NCBI GenBank assembly: GCA_905207705.1
Contig: CAJLMA010000009.1
Coordinates: 8,264 to 72,263, forward strand
Reading direction: 5' to 3'
DNA: 64,000 nt
Origin: an uncultured Prevotellaceae bacterium
GTDB lineage: Bacteria; Bacteroidota; Bacteroidia; Bacteroidales; Muribaculaceae
Made by a program: the position numbers and the translations under genes. The notes below the pieces were generated by a model. It did not search any database and was not told where the DNA came from. It saw only the letters and a program-made list of their open reading frames with translations. This document shows, in pieces, positions 7,713 to 16,271 of this stretch (its first letter is position 1; each line of letters begins with the position of its first letter).

Positions 7713-9272
7713 ATGACTTTTGAGATTATATTTGTCTTATTGGCTCTCGTCGGCATGGTCGTTGCATTGGTAATGGACAAGATGCGGCCGGGAATGATTT
7801 TGTTTTCCGTTGTTGCGTTGTTCTTGTGTGCAGGTATATTGTCGCCAAAGGAAATGATAGAAGGCTTCAGTAACAAGGGGATGATAACCGTAGCGTTGCT
7901 TTTCCTTGTCAGCGAAGGTGTCAGGCAGTCGGGGGCTTTAAGTCAAGTGATAAAAAAGATTCTACCCCAGGACAAGACGACAGTATGGAAAGCGCAGTTG
8001 CGCATGTTGCCGGCCATTGGCTTCATATCGGCATTTTTGAATAATACGCCTGTAGTGGTGATTTTCGCCCCGATTATCAAACGCTGGGCAAAATCGGTTA
8101 ACTTGCCGGCGACAAAGTTCCTTATTCCGTTGTCCTACATAACAATCCTTGGAGGCTTGTGTACCCTTATAGGTACTTCGACCAACCTCGTGGTGCACGG
8201 GATGATGGTGGATGCCGGATTCAACGGGTTGAGCATGTTTGAGTTGGCCTGGATAGGCGTTCCAATCACGATAGCAGGCATTTTGTACATTATGCTCGTG
8301 TCAAAGAAATTGTTGCCCGAGGAACGGCGAAATCCCGAGATTTTGGAGGATGAGGAAGAGAAATTGGAGAATCTGCATCCTGTGGAAGTCGTGCTTGGCC
8401 CTCGTTTCCCCGGAATAAACAAGACTTTGAGGGAATTTGACTTCAAGCGACATTACGGCGTGGAAGTGAAAGAGATAAAACGCAGCGGGCAGGCCATAAC
8501 CAAGCGTGTTGATAAGATTCGCTTGTGTGAAGGCGATACGCTGGTGGTGCTTGCCGATGATTCCTTTGTTGCGACATGGGGTGAATCGTCGGTTTTCCTC
8601 ATGATTGCCAATGGGAAGGATGCCATTCCGCAACCTAAACGTGGGAAACGCACATTTGTACTGATATTGTTGCTCTTGATGATTATCGGGGCCACCGTAG
8701 GCGAGTTGCCGGTCACCCAGGAGATGTTCCCCAATATAAAGCTCGACATGTTCTTCTTTGCCACGGTCACTACCGTTGTCATGGCTTGGACAAATATCTT
8801 TCCGGCTCGTAAATACACAAAGTTCATTTCTTGGGACATATTGATAACCATCGCATGTGCATTTGCCATAAGCAAGGCAATGACCAATTCTGGACTTGCC
8901 GATTTCATAGCCGATTTCATAATAAGCTTGAGTCACAGCCACGGTCCTTATGTGCTTCTTGCCATCCTGTATATAATCACAAATATAATCACAGAACTCA
9001 TTACTAACAATGCTGCAGCCGCATTGGCATTCCCGTTGGCATTGTCGCTTGCAACGCAGCTCGGTGTTGATCCAACGCCGTTCTTCATTGTAATATGCAT
9101 CGCATCATCGGCCGGATTCACAACGCCTATAGGTTATCAAACTAATCTCATCGTGCAAGGTATAGGTAACTACAAGTTTACCGATTTCGTGCGCATAGGT
9201 TTGCCGCTTAATATAATTGTGTTCCTTGTGTCGATATTCCTGATACCGCAGATTTGGCCTTTTGAATATTAA
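7713..9272 (+). CDS. SLC13-family anion permease, likely sulfate importer
   Basis: A 519-residue membrane protein. Both halves carry the SLC13/DASS signature loops: NNTPVVVIFAPI (~112) with GTSTNLVVHGM (~151), and TNNAAAALAFPLAL (~431) with GYQTNLIVQGIG (~470), the repeated SNT-like sodium and anion sites. Between the halves (~215-290) lies one cytosolic RCK_C/TrkA-C domain (LREFDFKRHYGVEVKEIKR...EGDTLVVLADD). This layout is typical of bacterial sulfate permeases of the SAC1/CysP-like type. It is the first gene of an operon with cysC, cysD and cysN, which makes sulfate the likely substrate. The cysC gene starts 9 bp after its stop. Confidence 0.85.
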   Translation: MTFEIIFVLLALVGMVVALVMDKMRPGMILFSVVALFLCAGILSPKEMIEGFSNKGMITVALLFLVSEGVRQSGALSQVIKKILPQDKTTVWKAQLRMLPAIGFISAFLNNTPVVVIFAPIIKRWAKSVNLPATKFLIPLSYITILGGLCTLIGTSTNLVVHGMMVDAGFNGLSMFELAWIGVPITIAGILYIMLVSKKLLPEERRNPEILEDEEEKLENLHPVEVVLGPRFPGINKTLREFDFKRHYGVEVKEIKRSGQAITKRVDKIRLCEGDTLVVLADDSFVATWGESSVFLMIANGKDAIPQPKRGKRTFVLILLLLMIIGATVGELPVTQEMFPNIKLDMFFFATVTTVVMAWTNIFPARKYTKFISWDILITIACAFAISKAMTNSGLADFIADFIISLSHSHGPYVLLAILYIITNIITELITNNAAAALAFPLALSLATQLGVDPTPFFIVICIASSAGFTTPIGYQTNLIVQGIGNYKFTDFVRIGLPLNIIVFLVSIFLIPQIWPFEY

Positions 9273-9281
9273 TTAAATCTT

Positions 9282-9896
9282 ATGATGGAAGCTAACAACA
9301 TATATCCTATATTTGACAAGATGCTTGCTCGCGATGACAAGGAAAAATTGCTCGGGCAGCATGGATTGATGATTTGGTTCACGGGCTTGAGCGGCTCGGG
9401 CAAGAGCACGGTAGCCATTGCTCTTGAGCGTGAACTGCATAATCGGGGCATATTGTGCCGCATCCTCGATGGAGACAACATACGCACCGGCATCAACAAC
9501 AACCTTGGATTCAGCGAAGAAGATCGCAAGGAGAACATTCGCCGCATAGCCGAGGTGTCGAAACTGTTTGTAGACACCGGCATAGTGACTATAGCCGCTT
9601 TTATCAGCCCGTCGGAATTGATGAGGCAAATGGCGGCATCCATAATAGGTCGCGACGACTTCATGGAGATTTATGTCAGCACGCCTATTGAAGAATGTGA
9701 GCGTCGTGACGTGAAGGGACTTTATGCAAAAGCACGCAGAGGAGAGATTAAGGATTTCACAGGTGTTTCAGCACCGTTTGACGTGCCTGCGCATCCTGCG
9801 CTCGAACTTGACACGTCGGTCTTGTCGCTTGAAGAATCGGTGTCGCAATTGTTACAACTTATTTTACCAAGAATCAGTAAGGAAGAATCAAAATAA
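9282..9896 (+). CDS. cysC: Adenylylsulfate kinase
   Basis: Phosphorylates adenosine 5'-phosphosulfate to PAPS with ATP. The 204-residue protein has a P-loop, GLSGSGKST at ~34-42, the APS-binding GDNIRTGINNNLGFS at ~62, and the RKENIRRIAEV and FISP segments of the family. Two ATG codons are adjacent at 9282 and 9285. Its stop TAA shares a base with the ATG of cysD (TAATG at 9894-9898), which implies translational coupling. It is a stand-alone kinase rather than a CysN-CysC fusion. Confidence 0.95.
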   Translation: MMEANNIYPIFDKMLARDDKEKLLGQHGLMIWFTGLSGSGKSTVAIALERELHNRGILCRILDGDNIRTGINNNLGFSEEDRKENIRRIAEVSKLFVDTGIVTIAAFISPSELMRQMAASIIGRDDFMEIYVSTPIEECERRDVKGLYAKARRGEIKDFTGVSAPFDVPAHPALELDTSVLSLEESVSQLLQLILPRISKEESK

Positions 9897-10807
9897 TGGA
9901 AGAGAAATATAAACTTAGTCACTTAAAAGAGCTGGAGGCCGAGTCGATTCACATAATCCGCGAAGTTGCGGCCGAATTTGAGAATCCGGTGATGCTTTAC
10001 AGTATCGGAAAGGATTCGTCGGTCATGGTACGTCTTGCCGAAAAGGCGTTTTACCCCGGCAAAGTGCCTTTCCCGTTGATGCATATCGACTCGAAGTGGA
10101 AATTCAAGGAAATGATACAATTCCGCGACGAGTATGCGAAGAAATACGGTTGGAATCTTATAGTGGAAAGCAACATGGAAGCCTTCCGTGCAGGCGTTGG
10201 CCCGTTCACGCATGGTAGCAAGGTGCATACCGACTTGATGAAGACGCAAGCGCTACTGCATGCACTCGACAAGTATAAGTTTGACGCTGCATTCGGGGGA
10301 GCTCGTCGCGACGAGGAAAAATCGCGGGCAAAAGAGCGTATATTTTCATTCCGCGACCGTTTCCACCAGTGGGATCCTAAAAACCAACGCCCTGAATTGT
10401 GGGACATATACAATGCACGCATCCACAAGGGCGAGAGCATTCGTGTGTTCCCATTGAGCAATTGGACCGAACTCGACATCTGGCAATATATACGTCTTGA
10501 GAACATACCCATCGTTCCTCTTTATTTTGCAAAGAAGAGGCCGGTTGTGGAGATAGACGGGAACTTGATAATGGCCGATGATGACCGTCTGCCCGAGAAA
10601 TACAAAGACAAGGTGCAGATGCGCATGGTGCGATTCCGCACGCTTGGATGCTGGCCATTGACAGGCGCGGTTGAGAGTAACGCCGATACGATAGAGAAGA
10701 TAGTGGAGGAGATGATGACCACCACCAAGAGCGAACGCACGACGCGTGTCATAGATTTTGACCAAGAAGCGAGCATGGAACAAAAAAAACGCGAGGGATA
10801 TTTCTAA
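9896..10807 (+). CDS. cysD: Sulfate adenylyltransferase subunit 2
   Basis: The catalytic subunit of ATP sulfurylase, making APS from sulfate and ATP together with the GTPase CysN. The 303-residue protein carries the PP-loop variant YSIGKDSSVMVRLA at ~36-48, HIDSKWKFKEMI, the GGARRDEEKSRAKER block near 130, and ends in the usual arginine-rich RTTRVIDFD tail region. Length matches the family. It is coupled to cysC by a one-base overlap and followed by cysN after 59 bp. Confidence 0.97.
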   Translation: MEEKYKLSHLKELEAESIHIIREVAAEFENPVMLYSIGKDSSVMVRLAEKAFYPGKVPFPLMHIDSKWKFKEMIQFRDEYAKKYGWNLIVESNMEAFRAGVGPFTHGSKVHTDLMKTQALLHALDKYKFDAAFGGARRDEEKSRAKERIFSFRDRFHQWDPKNQRPELWDIYNARIHKGESIRVFPLSNWTELDIWQYIRLENIPIVPLYFAKKRPVVEIDGNLIMADDDRLPEKYKDKVQMRMVRFRTLGCWPLTGAVESNADTIEKIVEEMMTTTKSERTTRVIDFDQEASMEQKKREGYF

Positions 10808-10866
10808 GCAGGTATCACTGTTTCTCATGCGCATTATCAACAATCATAGAATAAAGGAAGTTTCTG

Positions 10867-12327
10867 ATGGACAATAATAACCTTGATATAAAAGCATTCC
10901 TTGACAAGGATGAGCAAAAAGACTTGCTGCGCTTTTTGACTGCCGGTTCGGTGGACGATGGCAAATCGACATTGATAGGGCACTTGCTTTTCGACAGCAA
11001 GAAACTATATGAAGACCAGCTCGACGCATTGAAACGCGACAGTAAACGTGTGGGCAACGCGGGCGACCACATAGATTACGCATTGTTGCTTGACGGGCTG
11101 AAGGCCGAGCGCGAGCAAGGCATAACCATTGATGTGGCATACAGGTATTTTTCAACAAATAACCGCAAATTTATCATTGCCGACACCCCGGGTCATGAGC
11201 AATATACGCGCAACATGATTACCGGTGGCTCTACTGCAAATTTGGCCGTCATACTTGTCGATGCACGACTTGGGGTCATCACACAGACACGACGACACAC
11301 ATTCCTTGTGTCGTTGCTTGGCATAAAGCATGTCGTTCTCGCAGTCAACAAGATGGATCTTGTTGACTTCTCGGAAGATAAATTCAACGAGATAGTGGCC
11401 GAGTATAAGAAGTTTACCGCTCCGCTGGGAATACCTGACATTACATGTATTCCTTTGTCGGCTCTTGAAGGTGACAATGTGGTAGAGAAGTCGTCGCGCA
11501 CGCCATGGTATTCGGGTCCGACATTGCTTGAATTCCTTGAAACGGTGCATATCGACAACGACCATAATCTTTCCGACTTCCGTTTCCCGGTGCAATATGT
11601 GCTTAGGCCAAATTTAGATTTCCGAGGATTTTGCGGCAAGGTGGCTTCGGGCGTAGTGCATAAAGGCGATGAGGTGGTCGCATTACCGTCGGGAAAGAGG
11701 TCGCGCATCAAGAGCATTGTCACATACGACGGTGCACTTGATTACGCATTTCCTCCTCAATCGGTGACATTGACGCTTGAAGATGAAATAGACGTGTCGC
11801 GAGGCGAAATGCTCGTGCATCCCGACAATCTTCCTTGTGTGGGGCGTAACTTTGAAGCCATGCTCGTGTGGATGGACGAAGAGCCTATGGACGCAAAGAA
11901 GTCGTTCTTCATCAAGCAGACTACCAACACAAGCCGTACGCACATCGACAGCATCAAGTACAAGGTGGATGTGAATACGATGGAACACCTGTCGCTTGAA
12001 AATGGCAAGCTGACCAAGGAGACGTTGCCTATGCAACTCAATCAGATTGCGCGCGTGGTGATAACTACCGCCAAGGAGTTGTTTTTTGATCCGTTTGCCA
12101 AAAACAAGGCAACGGGGGCGTTCATCCTTATCGATCCTATTTCAAACAACACAAGTGCCGTTGGCATGATAATAGACAAGGTGAACGACTGCGAAATGAT
12201 TGCTGGTCAAGAATTGCCTACGCTCGACTTGCCTAAACTTGGCATAAAACCTGAAAATTATGATGCGATAGAGACCGCCGTCAAGGAATTGTACAGGCAG
12301 GGTATAGAGATAAAAATCATTAAGTGA
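10867..12327 (+). CDS. cysN: Sulfate adenylyltransferase subunit 1 (GTPase)
   Basis: The EF-Tu-like GTPase that drives APS synthesis by CysD. The 486-residue protein has G1 GSVDDGKST (~27-35), G3 DTPGHEQYTRNM (~105) and G4 NKMDLVD (~160), then two beta-barrel domains. There is no C-terminal APS-kinase domain, in line with a separate cysC upstream. The sulfotransferase gene begins 12 bp after the stop, so PAPS synthesis and use are in one transcript. Confidence 0.96.
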   Translation: MDNNNLDIKAFLDKDEQKDLLRFLTAGSVDDGKSTLIGHLLFDSKKLYEDQLDALKRDSKRVGNAGDHIDYALLLDGLKAEREQGITIDVAYRYFSTNNRKFIIADTPGHEQYTRNMITGGSTANLAVILVDARLGVITQTRRHTFLVSLLGIKHVVLAVNKMDLVDFSEDKFNEIVAEYKKFTAPLGIPDITCIPLSALEGDNVVEKSSRTPWYSGPTLLEFLETVHIDNDHNLSDFRFPVQYVLRPNLDFRGFCGKVASGVVHKGDEVVALPSGKRSRIKSIVTYDGALDYAFPPQSVTLTLEDEIDVSRGEMLVHPDNLPCVGRNFEAMLVWMDEEPMDAKKSFFIKQTTNTSRTHIDSIKYKVDVNTMEHLSLENGKLTKETLPMQLNQIARVVITTAKELFFDPFAKNKATGAFILIDPISNNTSAVGMIIDKVNDCEMIAGQELPTLDLPKLGIKPENYDAIETAVKELYRQGIEIKIIK

Positions 12328-12339
12328 AACATATAGAAA

Positions 12340-13446
12340 ATGGGATTGATAGAATTTAACAAGTTGCCTGTCAATACGCTTGTTGGAGCCGACTGGGATA
12401 CTTTCAAGAAGATTACAGCAGGTAGGGAAATAGGTGTTTCGTATAATAACAAATATCTATTAACCAAGGCTGTGTGCCGATTGTTGTCATTGCTCGTGTC
12501 GGAACAAGACCGTAAATACGCGATACAGCTTGCCGGGCAACCGCTGTTGCATGACCCTGTATTCATCCTTGGACATTGGCGTAGCGGAACTACGTTTGTG
12601 CATAACGTAATGGCTTGCGACAAGCATTTTGGTTATGTCACGACTTATCAGACAGTTTTCCCTCACTTGATGATGTGGGGACAACCATTTTTTAAGAAGA
12701 CTATGAGCTGGCTAATGCCCGACAAGCGTCCTACCGACAACATGGAGCTTGCGGTGGATTTGCCTCAAGAAGAGGAATTCGCTTTGTCAAACATGATGCC
12801 ATATAATTTCTACAATTTCTGGTTCTTGCCAAAGTATACTCAGGAGTATGCCGATAAGTATCTGCTTTTCAACGACATTACTCCTGAAGAACTGAAAGTG
12901 TTTGAACAGACATTCGTGAAGATGATCAAGATTGCGTTGTGGAACACGCACGGTACTCAGTTCCTGAGCAAGAATCCTCCTCACACCGGGCGTGTGAAGG
13001 AACTTGTAAAGATGTTTCCAAATGCCAAATTCATATATCTGATGCGTAATCCTTACACGGTGTTTGAAAGTACGCGCAGTTTCTTCAACAATACCATTCA
13101 TCCGTTGCAATTGCAGGACATATCGGCAGCAGAGCTTGAAAGCAACATCTTGTCGATATATGCAAAGCTATACCACAAGTATGAAGCCGACAAGACTTGT
13201 ATCCCGCAAGGGAATTTGGTAGAGGTAAAATTTGAGGATTTTGAGGCCGATGCGATGGGAATGACGGAGCATATTTACAAATCGCTTAATATCCCTGGGT
13301 GGGAAGAGTCTCGCGCGGAGATAGAGAAATACGTCGGAGGCAAGAAAGGTTATAAGAAGAACAAGTATAAATATGACGACCGTACGGTGAAACTTGTGCA
13401 AGATAATTGGGGATTTGCCCTTAACGATTGGGGCTATGAACTTTAA
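12340..13446 (+). CDS. PAPS-dependent sulfotransferase
   Basis: A 368-residue cytosolic-type sulfotransferase with no signal peptide. The 5'-phosphosulfate loop is FILGHWRSGTTFVHN at ~75-89, and the 3'-phosphate-binding strand-helix is FIYLMRNPYTVFESTRSFF at ~229-247, with the conserved R and S residues. The C-terminal half is lysine- and tyrosine-rich (GGKKGYKKNKYKYDD). It is the last cytosolic step of the operon that makes PAPS. To my knowledge a Bacteroides sulfotransferase encoded beside cysC/D/N sulfonates sterols and steroid metabolites; whether this protein shares that substrate is inference. Other lipid or glycan acceptors are possible. Confidence 0.88.
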   Translation: MGLIEFNKLPVNTLVGADWDTFKKITAGREIGVSYNNKYLLTKAVCRLLSLLVSEQDRKYAIQLAGQPLLHDPVFILGHWRSGTTFVHNVMACDKHFGYVTTYQTVFPHLMMWGQPFFKKTMSWLMPDKRPTDNMELAVDLPQEEEFALSNMMPYNFYNFWFLPKYTQEYADKYLLFNDITPEELKVFEQTFVKMIKIALWNTHGTQFLSKNPPHTGRVKELVKMFPNAKFIYLMRNPYTVFESTRSFFNNTIHPLQLQDISAAELESNILSIYAKLYHKYEADKTCIPQGNLVEVKFEDFEADAMGMTEHIYKSLNIPGWEESRAEIEKYVGGKKGYKKNKYKYDDRTVKLVQDNWGFALNDWGYEL

Positions 13447-13502
13447 ATGCCGAGTCTTGTCGATAATACGGAAGTCTGAGGTGTGTTAATTAATTATCAT
13501 CT

Positions 13503-14447
13503 ATGAGGTTTTTCAGTTTCTTAGCAGTGTTGCTTTGGTGCAATGTTGTTCTTGCACAGCCTAAGGTGGAGAATATCCGTTATGGTGACATGGACAATTG
13601 GATAGACCGTCAGATAGAAGAATCGGGCATAATAGGAGGAGAGACAAAACATGTGTGGGCGATAGGTCCGACCATGACCATAGAAGGCGACGAGGCTTAT
13701 GTGAACAAAGGCGGTTCTCCGTGGGGATCTTCCAATGTAATGGCCAAGGTCGTCGGCATTACGAAGACCAACACGTCTGTATTTCCCGAAAAACGTGGCG
13801 ACGGTTACTGTGCGCGTCTTGAGACCCGTATGGAAAAAGTAAAGGTATTCGGGTTGATTAACATGGAAGTGCTGGCAGCCGGTTCTATTTTCCTCGGCTC
13901 GGTGCATGAACCTATAAAGGGGACAAAGAATCCGCAGAAAATGCTTAATTCTGGTGTCCCGTTCAGCAAGAAGCCGACAGCATTGCAATTTGACTATAAA
14001 GTGCAGATGTCAACGCGCTCGAATCGCATAAAAGCTACCGGATTCGGAAGTCAGGAAGAAATACCGGGACGTGATTATCATGAAGTAAATCTGTTCTTGC
14101 AGAAGCGTTGGGAGGATGCCGATGGTAACATTTATGCAAAACGTGTAGGAACGATGGTCGTAAGGTTTGACAAAAATTGCGATTGGCAGAATGACGTGCG
14201 TTTTGAAATAATGTATGGCGACATCTCTCATAATCCGGCATTCAAGTCGTATATGGCTCTTAACGCTACAGAACGTTATGCTGTGAACAGCAAGGGTGAA
14301 AGCGTACCCATAAAAGAGGTGGGTTGGGGCGATGCCAATGATGTGCCAACTCACATGCAGATGCAATTCACTGCCAGCCATGGTGGCGCATATATAGGTT
14401 CGCCGGGCAATATACTGTGGATTGACAATGTTAAACTTGTATATTGA
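13503..14447 (+). CDS. Secreted PCMD-domain protein
   Basis: A 314-residue protein with an N-terminal signal peptide (FFSFLAVLLWCNVVLA, cleavage after AQ region ~18). The C-terminal part has the pattern WGDANDVPTHMQMQFTASHGG, then GSPGNILWIDNVKLVY, matching the putative carbohydrate metabolism domain (PCMD, PF13201-like), a beta-sandwich found in Bacteroidetes surface or periplasmic proteins. No lipobox cysteine follows the signal, so it is probably soluble or exported. It lies 56 bp after the sulfotransferase on the same strand and before a bidirectional terminator, so it likely belongs to the operon. Its molecular role is unknown. Confidence 0.75.
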   Translation: MRFFSFLAVLLWCNVVLAQPKVENIRYGDMDNWIDRQIEESGIIGGETKHVWAIGPTMTIEGDEAYVNKGGSPWGSSNVMAKVVGITKTNTSVFPEKRGDGYCARLETRMEKVKVFGLINMEVLAAGSIFLGSVHEPIKGTKNPQKMLNSGVPFSKKPTALQFDYKVQMSTRSNRIKATGFGSQEEIPGRDYHEVNLFLQKRWEDADGNIYAKRVGTMVVRFDKNCDWQNDVRFEIMYGDISHNPAFKSYMALNATERYAVNSKGESVPIKEVGWGDANDVPTHMQMQFTASHGGAYIGSPGNILWIDNVKLVY

Positions 14448-14492
14448 AGAGAAAACCGGGATAAGCAGAATGCTGCCGGTTAACAAGTATGT

Positions 14493-14531
14493 AAAAATCT
14501 GCACGGTAATATTTTCCGTGCAGATTTTTTT
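14493..14531. terminator. Bidirectional terminator between the PCMD gene and recO
   Basis: AAAAATCTGCACGG (14493-14506) pairs with CCGTGCAGATTTTT (14516-14529). A and T runs flank the stem, so it can stop transcription from both convergent genes. Confidence 0.88.
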
Positions 14532-14621
14532 ATCGTGACAGGTGTGCGTAATTTTACTGATGCGCTCGACTGCTTTGCTGTAATCTTTCCGAGACTTGAA
14601 TGTGGAATACCATTCGGTGAA

Positions 14622-15347
14622 TTATTCAAAAAGTGTCTTTAGTACTTCGGGCGATTTCATTGCACCTATGGTGGAATTATGCAATTTGTAGTATGCGAGG
14701 GCAGTATCGAGAATGTCATTGCGTTGCATTCGGTTCAATTTAAATCGGTGCAGGTTGCTGAATGTCATTCTTGACAGGAGCATCAGGAATGCAGCGCGCC
14801 GAGGGTCGAGATTATGCCCGTGAAGTGGGCATGATGGAGTAAAAATGCCGTTTTCCATGTCAAACCAGTATTCATCCCGATAGGTGGCCGTATCGGGCTG
14901 TATTCCCATGAATGCACCAAAGTGGTAAAGGAAGCAAATGTGGAAATTGGCCACGCCTTGCTCGATTGAATCAAGCAGCTTGATGGACATGGATATAAAC
15001 TTGAACAGCGGCTCGTTGCGCTCGCTTTCTTGGATGCATCGGGTGAGCAATTCGCTGATGAACATGGCTATGGCTCCTTTCAGTGGGTCGGTGTATATGT
15101 TACAGAGCTGTTCGATTCGGCGGCAGTCTTTCATGGTGGAAATATCACGTCCCGACATTGTGCGAGATTCAAATTCAATGAGCGACAACGGAATGAACAT
15201 GGCGTTTCTTAAACGGGCATTGCGCGAAGAGCCTTGCGGAAGCAGGAACGACATGCGCCCGTGGGTGTCGGTGTAGACATGCGCTATGGAATTTCGGTCG
15301 TTATACTTCAAGACGTGAAGCACGATTCCTTTTGTTTTTTCATACAT
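14622..15347 (-). CDS. recO: DNA repair protein RecO family
   Basis: RecO helps load RecA on SSB-coated DNA in the RecFOR pathway. I chose ATG 15347 (MYEKTKGIVLHVLKYNDRN), which begins the N-terminal OB fold; the open frame extends 39 codons further upstream to 15464 without conserved sequence. The 241-residue protein then has the helical region LKGAIAMFISELLTRCIQE typical of RecO. It is convergent with the sulfonation operon. The sequence is divergent, as usual for Bacteroidetes RecO. Confidence 0.85.
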   Translation of the reverse strand: MYEKTKGIVLHVLKYNDRNSIAHVYTDTHGRMSFLLPQGSSRNARLRNAMFIPLSLIEFESRTMSGRDISTMKDCRRIEQLCNIYTDPLKGAIAMFISELLTRCIQESERNEPLFKFISMSIKLLDSIEQGVANFHICFLYHFGAFMGIQPDTATYRDEYWFDMENGIFTPSCPLHGHNLDPRRAAFLMLLSRMTFSNLHRFKLNRMQRNDILDTALAYYKLHNSTIGAMKSPEVLKTLFE

Positions 15348-15510
15348 GACTTTGTGCGTGCAAAATTTGTTGACACGAAGATAATAAAAAATGAGAGAAA
15401 TAGGAGGTCTCATTCCATTCGTAATGAGAATAAGATTGTAGTCTCCAGACGGAAATGTAGCCATTTTGGCACTCGGTAAAACATTGATAAATAATGCAAT
15501 GAAAAATCAA

Positions 15511-15542
15511 TTTGTTTTTAAGGCTGAGTTATGTTAACTTTG
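15511..15542 (+). promoter_or_regulatory. Promoter of the RsmI-like methylase
   Basis: TTTG at 15511-15514 and TAACTTTG at 15535-15542, 20 bp apart. The predicted start near 15549 disfavours the TTG and ATG codons at 15544 and 15553 and supports ATG 15562 or 15565. Confidence 0.65.
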
Positions 15543-15561
15543 CTTGTTAAATATGTTTATT

Positions 15562-16269
15562 ATGATGCCTGCTGCCTTGTACTTGATTCCGGTGCCGCTC
15601 AGCGAAACACCGTTGGAAAATATATTGCCTGCGAAGAATATTGAAATCGTGAGTGAAATAAAGTATTTTATAGTAGAAAACGTGCGTTCGGCGCGTCGTT
15701 TCTTAAAAAAGTGCAACAAGGCCATAGATATCGACAGCCTTACTTTTTTTACTTTGAACAGGCATACGCCTCGTGAGGAGGTGGGCATGTTTCTTGAGCC
15801 TTTGAAGCATGGCATGGCGGTCGGAGTAATTTCGGAAGCAGGCTGTCCCGCGATAGCCGATCCGGGAGCCGACGTGGTCGGCATGGCACAGGCCGCAGGG
15901 CTGCGTGTTGTCCCGCTCGTTGGACCGTCGAGCATATTGATGTCGCTGATGGGGTCGGGATTCAATGGGCAGAGTTTTGCCTTCCTTGGGTATCTGCCAA
16001 TAGATGCTGCAGCAAGACAACGTAAATTCAAGAGTATGGAGCAAAGCATAAAAGTGCTTGACCAGACGCAAATATTCATAGAGACTCCTTATAGAAACAA
16101 CAAGCTGATTGCCGAGATGGTGAAATGTTTGCCAAAAAGGATGCGGTTGTGCATCGCAAGCGACATCACAGGCCAAAATGAGTCGATAGTGACTAAAAGT
16201 GTCGAAGATTGGAGTAAGTCGAAGTATGATTATGACAAAGTGCCTACCATATTCTTATTATATAAGTGA
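15562..16269 (+). CDS. SAM-dependent tetrapyrrole-methylase-fold methyltransferase (short RsmI-like)
   Basis: About 235 residues starting MMPAALYLIPVPLSE. It contains GVISEAGCPAIADPGADVV (~80-98), the SAM-site signature shared with RsmI, the 16S rRNA C1402 ribose methylase, and GPSSILMSLMGSGFNGQSFAFLGYLP. It is shorter than RsmI (~285 residues) and has a different N-terminus, matching the second, uncharacterised RsmI-like family common in Bacteroidetes. Its target is therefore uncertain. The stop overlaps a GTG at 16266 of the next gene, which probably starts at ATG 16272. Confidence 0.8.
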   Translation: MMPAALYLIPVPLSETPLENILPAKNIEIVSEIKYFIVENVRSARRFLKKCNKAIDIDSLTFFTLNRHTPREEVGMFLEPLKHGMAVGVISEAGCPAIADPGADVVGMAQAAGLRVVPLVGPSSILMSLMGSGFNGQSFAFLGYLPIDAAARQRKFKSMEQSIKVLDQTQIFIETPYRNNKLIAEMVKCLPKRMRLCIASDITGQNESIVTKSVEDWSKSKYDYDKVPTIFLLYK

Positions 16270-16271
16270 AG

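Noticed and set aside
8301..8942. A 213-codon minus-strand frame inside the SLC13 permease
   Set aside because: The plus strand encodes conserved SLC13 motifs throughout; the antisense translation has no domain features.
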